Shown here one piece after another: positions 56,642 to 64,000 of a DNA stretch of 64,000 bases (positions within the stretch are counted from its first letter, which is position 1; every line of letters begins with the position of its first letter). The notes under the pieces are model-generated. The model was not told where the DNA came from. It saw only the letters and a list, made by a program, of their open reading frames with translations, and did not search any database. A program made the position numbers and the translations under genes. Origin of the DNA: Chitinophaga sp. CF418 (GTDB lineage: Bacteria > Bacteroidota > Bacteroidia > Chitinophagales > Chitinophagaceae); assembly GCF_900142925.1 (NCBI RefSeq), contig NZ_FRCN01000001.1:124001-188000 (forward strand), read 5' to 3'.

Positions 56642-57058
56642 TTACATTTCCATACCCGTTACCCAAACAGTCCAGTCTTTGTCGAATTTATACCATTCAC
56701 CCTTAGGACCTTCCCATTTCCATTCCGGCACTTCTGACCAGGTGGCGCCCTTATCAGCGCTCCACATCAGTTTATTATCGCTTATTTTCAACCAGTGGCC
56801 ATCTTTATCGGCCCACATACCATCTTCCACAGCAGCCCATTTCTTACCGTTAGTACTCCACCAGAGCTTTGCTTCTTTATCCAACTTATACCAGTAGTTT
56901 TTTCTGTCTTTTATGCCATTCCAGATGCCATCTTTGGCTTTGGACCACTCTTCCCGGACATATTTGTGACATACAGGGCCAGGAGTTGCTGCATTTACAC
57001 TCACATTAACAGCAAGGATGAAACAGATGCAAAGCATCGATAGAAAGGATTTTTTCAT
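56642..57058 (-). CDS. Small secreted tryptophan-rich repeat protein
   Basis: 138 residues from the ATG at 57058, where a signal peptide begins (MKKSFLSMLCICFILAVNVSVNA); the frame is open 14 codons further up. The mature part of about 115 residues contains 15 Trp. Three imperfect units of about 32-35 residues can be aligned, each with W-x4-DG-x-W-type and LxW-S spacing (GIW, GMW and KW; KLW, LMW, TVW). One Cys follows the signal. No family is recognised. Spaced Trp and Lys suggest carbohydrate or ligand binding. It lies upstream of the sigma gene on the same strand but behind its own terminator. Confidence 0.8.
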   Translation of the reverse strand: MKKSFLSMLCICFILAVNVSVNAATPGPVCHKYVREEWSKAKDGIWNGIKDRKNYWYKLDKEAKLWWSTNGKKWAAVEDGMWADKDGHWLKISDNKLMWSADKGATWSEVPEWKWEGPKGEWYKFDKDWTVWVTGMEM

Positions 57059-57388
57059 AAACATGTAGATTTTAAAAATTGATGGACCGGTACGTAACAA
57101 CAGGGCTGCTTGTAGCGCTCCGGCGGAAAATTTGAGGTTTTTCTGCGGTCATGCCCCTTATAACCGCCTTATTTTTGCAAGGTTCCGATGTTTCTCTTTA
57201 ATAATTAACGCGTTTGGATCACTGATGGTTTTATCTCATTTATGTATATTATGTTAAGGGTATTCTGTACATTTATCGAATTCTTATGAATATAACTTAA
57301 ACAAAACCCTAAACTTCTATGTGAATAGAGAGATTTTTTTTAATTTTCCGTCTCGTTTTTAAACCGCATCTAATCCAAAACATAGATC
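57059..57388. other. Intergenic region upstream of nagB
   Basis: 330 bases with no gene. A -7-like box TATTTTTG lies at 57170-57177 facing nagB, but no partner -33 element at a good distance is seen. The stretch from 57270 is very AT-rich. Confidence 0.4.
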
Positions 57389-59314
57389 ATGACGCTTAAT
57401 CATCAGGAAATTGAACTGATCGACAGTTTCGAACAAATAGCCGTGGATATACATCCTACGGCTAAGGACGGTTCCAAAGCAGTTGCGCAGGAAATAGCAG
57501 CACTGATTAAACAAAGGCAGGGTTCTAATAAACCAGTTGTACTGGGCCTTGCAACCGGTTCAACTCCCAAATACCTTTATGCAGAACTGGTAAGACTGCA
57601 TAAAGAAGAAGGGCTTAGCTTTAAAAATGTGATCACATTCAACCTGGATGAATATTATCCGATTGAAGCTGATGCACTTCAGAGCTACAACAGGTTCATG
57701 AAAGAGCAGCTTTTCAATCACATTGATATTCCTGCAGAGAATTGTCATGTTCCGGACGGCACTTTACCTAAAGAAAAGGTAAAAGAGTATGCCGCTGAAT
57801 ACGAGCGCCGCATAGAAGCAGCCGGTGGTATTGATCTCCAGATCCTGGGTATTGGTACAAACGGACATATCGGTTTCAACGAGCCCGGTTCAACCCTGAC
57901 CTCTCACACTCGCCTCGTTACCCTGGATAACGCTACCAGACAGGCTAACGCATTCGAGTTTGCCAATATGAGCCAGGTGCCTCGTCTGGCCATCACTATG
58001 GGTCTCAGCACTATCTTCAAAGCCAAACGCATTATACTGCTGGCATGGGGTACGCACAAAGCCAAAATCGTACGCAGGGCTGTAGAAGGCCATAGCTCCG
58101 ATCAGGTACCCGCATCCTTACTGCAACAGCATCCTGACTGTAAATTTGTGATCGACGAACAGGCGGCTGAAGAGCTGACCCGTTTCAAAGAACCATGGCT
58201 GACCGGCGATTGCGAATGGACGCCAAAACTCCGTCGTAAAGCTGTAACCAACCTGGCAGTAAAACTGAACAAGCCGATCCTGATGCTCACAGACAGGGAC
58301 TACAACGAAAACGGTCTCAATGACCTGATCGTACAGTATGGTTCTGCCTATGAACTGAACATCGAAGAGTTCAACGGTATCCGCGACACCATCACTGGCT
58401 GGCCAGGTGGTAAACCAGGTGCACAACTGCCAAGCCATCCTGAACGTTCAGAGCCTCAGCATAAACGTGTACTGATCTTCTCCCCTCACCCTGACGATGA
58501 TATCATCTCCATGGGAGGTACCTTCATCCGTCTGCATGAGCAGGGACACGATGTACATGTTGCTTACCAGACTTCCGGCAACATTGCTGTAACAGATGAA
58601 TTCGTACTGCGTTTCATCGACTTTGCTGTAGGTTTCGAAGGCATGTTTGACATCGACCGTAGCAAGAGCTCCCAGATCCTGGAAGATGCGAAAGCATTCC
58701 TCCGCGTGAAGAAGCCAAGCCAGAAAGACACTCCTGAGATCCGCGCTATCAAAGGCCTGATCCGTCGTGGTGAAGCAAAGGCTACCTGCCGTTACGTAGG
58801 CATTCCTGAAACCAATATTCACTATCAGAACCTGCCTTTCTATGAAACAGGTACGATAGAGAAGAAACCAATGGGCGAAGAAGATATTCAGCTGACCGTT
58901 GACCTGCTCCGCGAGCTGAAACCTCAGCAGATCTATTGCGCAGGCGACCTCGCTGACCCGCATGGTACGCACAAGGTATGTCTGGACATCATCTTCGCAG
59001 CACTGGAAAGACTGAAACACGAAGACTTCATGAAAGACTGCTGGGTATGGTTGTATAAAGGTGCATGGCAGGAATGGAACATCCATGAAATCGAAATGGC
59101 TGTACCAATGAGCCCTGACCAGGTATTACAGAAACGCCTCGGTATCTTCATCCACCAGAGCCAGAAAGATGTGGTGCCTTTCCAGGGTACTGACCTCCGT
59201 GAGTTCTGGGAAAGAGCGGAAGACCGTAACGCCAACACCGCTAACCTGTACGACCAGTTAGGTCTTCAGAAATATGCGGCTATGGAAGCCTTCGTAAGAT
59301 ATCACTTCATGTAA
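57389..59314 (+). CDS. nagB: Fused glucosamine-6-phosphate deaminase / PIG-L (LmbE-like) deacetylase
   Basis: 641 residues. Residues about 25-285 are NagB: LGLATGSTPK (52-61), FNLDEYY (84-90) and GIGTNGHIGFNEPGS (154-168) with catalytic Asp, Glu and His. Residues about 355-640 form a PIG-L/LmbE domain: SPHPDDD (365-371) and ADPHGTHKV near 535 supply the zinc ligands. NagB converts glucosamine-6-P to fructose-6-P and ammonia; PIG-L domains remove acetyl from N-acetylglucosamine compounds. One protein could thus carry out both steps of GlcNAc-6-P breakdown. No nagA is in the window. The activity of the second half is inferred. Confidence 0.93.
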   Translation: MTLNHQEIELIDSFEQIAVDIHPTAKDGSKAVAQEIAALIKQRQGSNKPVVLGLATGSTPKYLYAELVRLHKEEGLSFKNVITFNLDEYYPIEADALQSYNRFMKEQLFNHIDIPAENCHVPDGTLPKEKVKEYAAEYERRIEAAGGIDLQILGIGTNGHIGFNEPGSTLTSHTRLVTLDNATRQANAFEFANMSQVPRLAITMGLSTIFKAKRIILLAWGTHKAKIVRRAVEGHSSDQVPASLLQQHPDCKFVIDEQAAEELTRFKEPWLTGDCEWTPKLRRKAVTNLAVKLNKPILMLTDRDYNENGLNDLIVQYGSAYELNIEEFNGIRDTITGWPGGKPGAQLPSHPERSEPQHKRVLIFSPHPDDDIISMGGTFIRLHEQGHDVHVAYQTSGNIAVTDEFVLRFIDFAVGFEGMFDIDRSKSSQILEDAKAFLRVKKPSQKDTPEIRAIKGLIRRGEAKATCRYVGIPETNIHYQNLPFYETGTIEKKPMGEEDIQLTVDLLRELKPQQIYCAGDLADPHGTHKVCLDIIFAALERLKHEDFMKDCWVWLYKGAWQEWNIHEIEMAVPMSPDQVLQKRLGIFIHQSQKDVVPFQGTDLREFWERAEDRNANTANLYDQLGLQKYAAMEAFVRYHFM

Positions 59315-59337
59315 GCGCCAGCTTTAAAAATACATTC

Positions 59338-59370
59338 AGCCCCCGTTCAGTAAATGAACGGGGGCTTTTT
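59338..59370 (+). terminator. Terminator of nagB fusion gene
   Basis: AGCCCCCGTTCA / TGAACGGGGGCT 12-bp stem followed by T5, 24 bases after the stop. Confidence 0.9.
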
Positions 59371-59475
59371 AATTCTCCCGGGGGTCGCACCCCGGGCCAC
59401 AAACACGCAGCTCCTGCTGATCTGGCGATCTTCTCTCCAGGTTTTCAACTTGATTCTTTTTTGTAGCTTTAGTGT

Positions 59476-59910
59476 ATGACACTTGCTACAGCTATATCGA
59501 TTGCAGTTGAAGCCCATGCCGGCCAGCTTGACAAGTACGGAGCACCATATCTCAAACATGTGATGAGGGTAATGGAGCTGGGTAAAACAGAAGATGAAAA
59601 AATCGTCGGTGTACTGCATGATGTAGTGGAAGATACTTCCTGGACCTTCGAACAGCTGGTTGACAAAGGACTGGCGCCCCATCAGCTGGAAGCACTGCGT
59701 TGTGTAACCAAGCTGTCTGAAGATGAAGACTATGACCATTTTATTGAACGTACCATCACCAACCGGCTTGCCTGCGCGGTGAAGATCAATGACCTCACAG
59801 ACAATATGGATATCAGGCGTATTCCCGAAATATCAGAAAAGGATGTTCCCCGCTTAAATAAATACATCAGGGCTTACAATAAAATTGCTGCTGTCATTTC
59901 CAGTAAGTAA
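59476..59910 (+). CDS. HD-domain hydrolase, Mesh1/SpoT-hydrolase-like
   Basis: 144 residues. The HD fold of (p)ppGpp hydrolases is visible: AHAGQLDKYGAPYLKHVMRV (first His ligands at about 14 and 28), VLHDVVEDT with the HD pair at about 48-49 and the following ED, and VKINDLTDN. There is no synthetase, TGS or ACT domain, so it would be a small alarmone hydrolase acting alone. The substrate, (p)ppGpp or another nucleotide, is inferred. Confidence 0.82.
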   Translation: MTLATAISIAVEAHAGQLDKYGAPYLKHVMRVMELGKTEDEKIVGVLHDVVEDTSWTFEQLVDKGLAPHQLEALRCVTKLSEDEDYDHFIERTITNRLACAVKINDLTDNMDIRRIPEISEKDVPRLNKYIRAYNKIAAVISSK

Positions 59911-60026
59911 ATATTCGCTACATTTAGGCAGTATAAAATTTCGACCAATATCTGTTAAAGTTAGTAATGCTAAACCTATCATGTTTGTAATCTACATGTC
60001 GTCCATTTCTAAAACTAGTAAACGTT

Positions 60027-60920
60027 ATGAACCTGGTTCCCGCCGGTAAGGCTGCGACCTATTTAGCTTTATTACGTGCCATTGAATCGAACCGTCCAGA
60101 AAATAAGCGCTTATTTTACGATCCTTTTGCAAGGCTTTTCCTTCCATCTTCCTTTAGACTGGTTGAAAAACTATCCCGTATCCCATTCCTCAACAACTTC
60201 ATTGCCTGGTTTATAGACAGGAACTGGACAGGAGCGCTCACCTGCTGTTCTGCCAGAACAAGACTGGTAGACGTGATGCTGGAGAACACGATCCACGATG
60301 AAGGTATCAACCAGGTCATTGTATTCGGCGCCGGCTATGACTCAAGGGCCCTGCGGCTGAAAATGAAGAAACGTATACAGTTTGTCGAGATAGACCATCC
60401 CGACTTCCAGGCGCAGAAGAGGGATATACTGGACCAGCACCGGCGCAGGAATGGCCAGGAGGCGATGGTCAACTATGTGCCGGTAGACTTCAATACCCAG
60501 GAGCTGGACCATGTGATTCCCCAGATCTTTCAGCAGGGGCATTACAAAACCATGTTTATCTGGGAGGGTGTAACCAACAACCTGACAGCGCCGGTCGCAC
60601 CGAGGATATTTGACTACTTTAAGCACTTCCGCCCCGGCACAATCATTATTTTTACCTATGTAGACAAAGAGATGCTTGACAAGCCGGAAAAATTTACCGG
60701 CGCAACGAGCGTTACAAGGCTTTTACGCCGCAATAACGAATTCTGGAACTTCGGTATCCATCCCGCCAACATAAAGGAATTTCTGGCCTCCTACAACATG
60801 GAACTGATGTATAACCTGGACACCTCCTCCTTCCGTCACATGTATTACGGCGATAAAGCCGTTGACATGAAAGGTTATGAATTTTACCGTGTAGCCATGG
60901 CACGGGTCACTGAGCCATAG
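60027..60920 (+). CDS. Class I SAM-dependent methyltransferase, LCMT/PPM family
   Basis: 297 residues. FYDPFARLFLP, VFGAGYDSRALRL (SAM-binding motif I) and FVEIDHPDFQAQKRDIL belong to the leucine carboxyl methyltransferase-like family of bacteria. There is no signal peptide. The bacterial substrate of this group is usually unknown and often lies in secondary metabolism; no biosynthetic cluster is visible here. Confidence 0.85.
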   Translation: MNLVPAGKAATYLALLRAIESNRPENKRLFYDPFARLFLPSSFRLVEKLSRIPFLNNFIAWFIDRNWTGALTCCSARTRLVDVMLENTIHDEGINQVIVFGAGYDSRALRLKMKKRIQFVEIDHPDFQAQKRDILDQHRRRNGQEAMVNYVPVDFNTQELDHVIPQIFQQGHYKTMFIWEGVTNNLTAPVAPRIFDYFKHFRPGTIIIFTYVDKEMLDKPEKFTGATSVTRLLRRNNEFWNFGIHPANIKEFLASYNMELMYNLDTSSFRHMYYGDKAVDMKGYEFYRVAMARVTEP

Positions 60921-61035
60921 GCCCATTATCATCTTATCCACCCAATACTGAACCCACTACCTGCGCTGTGAAGGCTGTTGTCTTCTTTCAAACGGTCTTT
61001 TGTACCGTAGCGATCCCGTACCTTTCTTTACTGTT

Positions 61036-61147
61036 ACCCATATATAACCCGTAGATGACCTACATATAACCCATATATAACCCATACCTTTATAGATATG
61101 GGTTATATATGGGTCATATATGGCTTATATATGGGTTATATATGGGT
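61036..61147. repeat. Mirrored array of ten 11-bp units (large dyad)
   Basis: Left arm: ACCC cores begin at 61036, 61047, 61058 (variant ACCT), 61069 and 61080. Right arm: GGGT cores begin at 61100, 61111, 61122 (variant GGCT), 61133 and 61144. The spacing is exactly 11 throughout and both arms share ATATATA-like spacers. The whole is symmetric about 61091.5, so each left core faces a right core. The variant units sit opposite each other. Confidence 0.9.
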
Positions 61148-61256
61148 TATCTCCGGTAACGCACTATAGTAGCGACCTTACAAAGATTATATCAAAAGCT
61201 ATAGATGTACTTTATTTCTTATCAGATGATTTTACAGTAACAGAATATTATATATC

Positions 61257-61955
61257 ATGCATATACACATTTTCCAGCATGTCTCTTTTGAGGGTCCGGG
61301 GTGTATTTCGGACTGGGCCCTTACCCATCACCACAGGGTTACTTTTACCCATTGGTATGAACATCCAGGCCAGCCGGATCTGACCGAGGTTGATCTTTTG
61401 ATCATTATGGGAGGACCGATGAGTGTACATGATGAGGCAGTACTCCCCTGGTTAAAGACGGAAAAGCAATGTATCCTGCAGGCCATCCAGGCGGGTAAAA
61501 AAGTGCTTGGCATCTGCCTTGGCGCACAACTCATTGCCACCACACTGGGGGCTAATGTATATCCCAACACACAGCAGGAGATCGGCTGGTTCCCGGTGAT
61601 GTACTCCACCGCCCTGCTGCCTCCTGCCCTGGCGGTAGAACTGCCTGAAGCCCAGACGGTTTTTCACTGGCATGGCGATACTTTTGACCTGCCGGCAGGT
61701 GCAGTATGTTTCGCCTCCACACCGGTTACACCCAACCAGGCCTTCCTGATCGGGCACAATGTAATGGGCCTGCAATATCATTTTGAGGTGACCCCGAAAT
61801 TGCTCGGAGAGATGGTGTTACACGGTATGGAAGAACTCATTCCGGCAGCCTATGTACAGGATGCAGATACGATTAAACGCGAACAGCGATATATAGAGGG
61901 CAGTAATATAACAATGTACCGTTTATTGGACTTCCTGACTAGCAATTACGGGTGA
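61257..61955 (+). CDS. Class I glutamine amidotransferase-like protein (GATase1, YfeJ type)
   Basis: 232 residues. LGICLGAQLIA contains the nucleophile C87, and QYHFEVTP contains the His and Glu of the triad. MGGPMSVHDE near 51-60 forms the oxyanion region. It resembles the glutaminase half of GMP synthase but has no synthase domain. No partner gene needing ammonia is next to it. The substrate is unknown. Confidence 0.87.
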   Translation: MHIHIFQHVSFEGPGCISDWALTHHHRVTFTHWYEHPGQPDLTEVDLLIIMGGPMSVHDEAVLPWLKTEKQCILQAIQAGKKVLGICLGAQLIATTLGANVYPNTQQEIGWFPVMYSTALLPPALAVELPEAQTVFHWHGDTFDLPAGAVCFASTPVTPNQAFLIGHNVMGLQYHFEVTPKLLGEMVLHGMEELIPAAYVQDADTIKREQRYIEGSNITMYRLLDFLTSNYG

Positions 61956-61976
61956 TCATTCGTAATTTTAGCTCTT

Positions 61977-62948
61977 ATGGAAACATACGATATACTCATA
62001 GTAGGGGCTGGTCCTATTGGCATTGCATGTGGACTGGCGGCACAAAAGGCTGGATTAAGTTATGTTATCGCGGAAAAAGGATGTCTTACCAACTCCCTCT
62101 ACAATTATCCACTATACATGACCTTCTTTTCCACTTCGGAAAGGCTGGAAATTGGCGGTATTCCCTTCGTTTCGATCAGCGCCAAACCAATGCGTCCTGA
62201 GGCACTGGAATATTACCGCAGGGTCACCATCTCCAATCACCTGAATGTGCGCTTATTTGAGCCCGTAGAGGACATTAAATGCACCGGGGAGGTATATACG
62301 GTCACGACCGATAAAGCGACCTATCATGCCCGGCATGTCATCATTGCCACCGGCTTTTATGATATACCCAACATGCTGCATATACCGGGAGAACATCTCG
62401 CGAAAGTAAATCACTACTACAAAGACCCTCATTTCTATGCGGCACAAAAGGTGATAGTGATCGGGGCTAATAACTCTTCTGTGGATGCAGCGCTGGAGAC
62501 CTACCGGAAAGGCGCCGATGTTACAATGGTGATAAGGGAAGAAGGGATCGGGAAACGGGTTAAATACTGGGTAAAACCGGATATAGAGAACCGCATCAAA
62601 GAAGGCAGTATCAAGGCTTATTTCCACTCCCATGTAAAAGCCATCAGGGAGAACGAAGTGGATATATCAACACCGGAAGGTATGATCACTATACAGAATG
62701 ATTTTGTGCTGGCGCTGACAGGCTATCAGCCTAATTTCAATTTCCTGGAGAAAGCAGGCGTCACCCTGAGCCGTGATGCAAAGAAGTATCCCACTTATAA
62801 TCCTGATACCATGGAGACCAACATGCCCAACTTATACCTGGCAGGCGTGGTATGCGGCGGTATGGATACACATGTCTGGTTCATTGAGAACTCCAGGGAT
62901 CATGCAGATAAGATCATTGCACACATATCAGGCAAGATGCGTGAATAA
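61977..62948 (+). CDS. ypdA: YpdA-family FAD-dependent disulfide reductase (putative bacillithiol disulfide reductase)
   Basis: 323 residues. Two nucleotide-binding folds: LIVGAGPIGIACGLAAQKAG (7-26) for FAD and VIGANNSSVDAALE near 161-174 for NADPH. It lacks the CxxC of thioredoxin reductase. CLTNSLYNYPLYMTFFSTSE and GVVCGGMDTHVWFIENSRDHA match YpdA, which reduces bacillithiol disulfide in Firmicutes. This suggests the organism makes bacillithiol or a related thiol, an inference to be tested by finding bshABC elsewhere. It begins 21 bases after the GATase gene. Confidence 0.85.
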   Translation: METYDILIVGAGPIGIACGLAAQKAGLSYVIAEKGCLTNSLYNYPLYMTFFSTSERLEIGGIPFVSISAKPMRPEALEYYRRVTISNHLNVRLFEPVEDIKCTGEVYTVTTDKATYHARHVIIATGFYDIPNMLHIPGEHLAKVNHYYKDPHFYAAQKVIVIGANNSSVDAALETYRKGADVTMVIREEGIGKRVKYWVKPDIENRIKEGSIKAYFHSHVKAIRENEVDISTPEGMITIQNDFVLALTGYQPNFNFLEKAGVTLSRDAKKYPTYNPDTMETNMPNLYLAGVVCGGMDTHVWFIENSRDHADKIIAHISGKMRE

Positions 62949-63056
62949 TGCAGGAGCTGTATCAAAAGTATGATGCCGCTTCTTTTATTCGGCAGATAGT
63001 CGTTTAAGCGGCTTTCAGCGCCTTCGCTCATTTTTGATACATCCCTGCAAACACGT

Positions 63057-63101
63057 AGCTCGCCTGAGGCGGAGCGGGCTATGCTCCACCTCAGGCGAGC
63101 T
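63057..63101. repeat. 19-bp inverted repeat between ypdA and murB
   Basis: The left arm 63057-63075 and right arm 63083-63101 pair over 19 bp with one mismatch, enclosing a 7-base loop. There is no T-run in either direction, so a simple intrinsic terminator is unlikely. Partly matching GTATCAAAA sequences at 62958 and, inverted, at 63032 flank the region. Confidence 0.7.
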
Positions 63102-63155
63102 GACCAAAGCGATTGAGCGTTTTCGGGCCGGCTGTAATATGGTCCTGCCGGATAA

Positions 63156-64000
63156 TCAGACAATATTCACTTCTCTTTCCAGTTCCACACCGAACTTCTC
63201 CTGCACACTGTCCAGCACCCGCTGCGACAAACGATAGATCTCATCGCCGGTGGCATTGCCATAGTTAACCAGCACCAGGGCCTGACGGACGTGTACGCCT
63301 GCATCTCCTTCTCTGAAACCTTTCCACCCACACTGTTCTATCATCCACCCTGCAGCCAGTTTATAGGCACCGTCGGCGGTTGGATAGGCCACCATATGCG
63401 GAAATGCTTCCTTCAGTGCTGCATACTTTTCTGCAGGTACTGTCGGGTTCTTGAAAAAACTACCGGCATTGCCTATTTCCGCCGGATTAGGCAACTTGGA
63501 ACTGCGTATATTAATCACCGCCTGGCTAATAGCCTTTATGCTCAATTCCTGTACGTCCATGTGTTTCAGCTCTTCCTCTATTGCGCCATAGCTGGTATTG
63601 AACTTCGGATGTTTGGATAAGCGGTAGGTCACAGAGAGAATGGCAAACTGCCCTTTGTACTGACGTTTAAAAACGCTTTCACGATATCCGAACTGACAAT
63701 CTGCGTTATTGAAGATAACAGTGGCATGGTCCTGCATGTGATAAGCTTCCAGCTCATGAAAACAGTCCTTTATTTCCACACCATATGCGCCGATATTCTG
63801 CATGGGACTGGCGCCTACGTTACCTGGTATCAGCGACAGGTTTTCCAGTCCTGCGCGGTTATTTTTGATACAGTCCATCACAAAGCTATGCCAGGCCTCT
63901 CCTGCCCCTGCTTTCACATATACGTACTCGTCATCTTCGCCTACTACTTCGATGCCTTTTATTTCATTTTTTAAGAGGAGACCTTCATAAAAATTGTGGA
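63156..64000 (-). CDS. murB: UDP-N-acetylenolpyruvoylglucosamine reductase, N-terminus outside window
   Basis: The reading frame is open to the window edge at 64000; the visible part begins HNFYEGLLLKNEIKG. It reduces UDP-GlcNAc-enolpyruvate to UDP-MurNAc with NADPH and FAD. NIGAYGVEIKD, the catalytic Ser in GNAGSFFKNP, and the C-terminal VQEKFGVELEREV with the late Glu are present. The missing part is about 55-60 residues of the FAD-binding domain. An internal GTG at 63917 is not the start. Confidence 0.95.
   Translation of the reverse strand, partial: HNFYEGLLLKNEIKGIEVVGEDDEYVYVKAGAGEAWHSFVMDCIKNNRAGLENLSLIPGNVGASPMQNIGAYGVEIKDCFHELEAYHMQDHATVIFNNADCQFGYRESVFKRQYKGQFAILSVTYRLSKHPKFNTSYGAIEEELKHMDVQELSIKAISQAVINIRSSKLPNPAEIGNAGSFFKNPTVPAEKYAALKEAFPHMVAYPTADGAYKLAAGWMIEQCGWKGFREGDAGVHVRQALVLVNYGNATGDEIYRLSQRVLDSVQEKFGVELEREVNIV

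Noticed and set aside
57170..57177. TATTTTTG as the nagB promoter
   Set aside because: It matches the -7 box, but no -33 element lies at the right distance and the leader would be over 200 bases, so it is not listed as a promoter.
59385..59400. GC-rich palindrome CCCGGGG / CCCCGGG after the nagB terminator
   Set aside because: It is short, has no T-run, and no function can be supported; it may be a remnant intergenic repeat.
61036..61147. Possible CRISPR array
   Set aside because: The units are 11 bp, the spacing sequence is not variable, the second half is inverted, and no cas genes are present.
60921..61256. Possible gene encoded through the repeat array (a plus-strand frame beginning at 61120)
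   Set aside because: The frame starts inside the repeats, gives a low-complexity YxWxI-type start, and overlaps the GATase gene in another frame.

Overview
The window is chromosomal DNA of a Bacteroidota bacterium, most likely of the family Chitinophagaceae (a Chitinophaga-like organism; the genus is an inference). Supporting signs are SusC/SusD outer-membrane pairs with a FecI/FecR-type sigma/anti-sigma switch, the Bacteroidota-type N-acylornithine transcarbamylase arginine pathway, a NagB/PIG-L fusion, a three-gene succinate dehydrogenase, near absence of Shine-Dalgarno sequences, and promoters of the Bacteroidota form TTTG-N19-23-TAnnTTTG. No phage, insertion sequence or CRISPR array was found. 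It is a compact chromosome, with the accessory character concentrated at about 39-57 kb.

Layout. 1-10.6 kb: tail of a BlaR1/TonB-type M56 peptidase, then housekeeping genes (purM, ribF, holA, a DEDD exonuclease, a coiled-coil membrane protein, an orphan receiver, an asymmetric ABC-F ATPase, an EcsC protein, beta-carbonic anhydrase, murI). 10.7-20.4 kb, minus strand: an oligopeptidase B lipoprotein, a Tat-type oxidoreductase, the sdhCAB operon, a hypothetical gene, and a murQ/sugar-kinase pair for cell-wall recycling. 20.5-25.8 kb: a carboxy-terminal protease, a low-complexity lipoprotein, der, era, initiator tRNA and an SSB. 25.9-30.5 kb: a TPP riboswitch in front of a TonB receptor (predicted thiamin uptake) and a secreted protein of unknown function.

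30.5-39.3 kb is one eight-gene arginine operon on the minus strand, transcribed in the order GNAT acetyltransferase, argG, argC, argD, argF', argB, argE, argH. A strong promoter lies about 280 bases upstream of the first gene. The leader carries a 27-codon reading frame ending in an Arg-containing segment and two hairpins, the second followed by a T-run, which is the layout of a transcription attenuator. This is the most interesting candidate in the window.

39.4-59.3 kb is a glycan-utilisation region: a GH29 alpha-L-fucosidase with discoidin and chitobiase-like domains, a GH109-type enzyme, two FHS-family sugar permeases, a ROK kinase without its zinc cysteines, glycosylasparaginase, CutC, a SusD/SusC pair controlled by FecR and an ECF sigma factor, a Trp-rich secreted protein, and a NagB/PIG-L fusion. 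Together these could take fucosylated N-glycoprotein fragments through import, GlcNAc-Asn cleavage and GlcNAc catabolism. The right end holds a Mesh1-like HD hydrolase, an LCMT-family methyltransferase, a striking 112-bp mirrored array of 11-bp units, a GATase1 protein, a YpdA-type reductase and a truncated murB.
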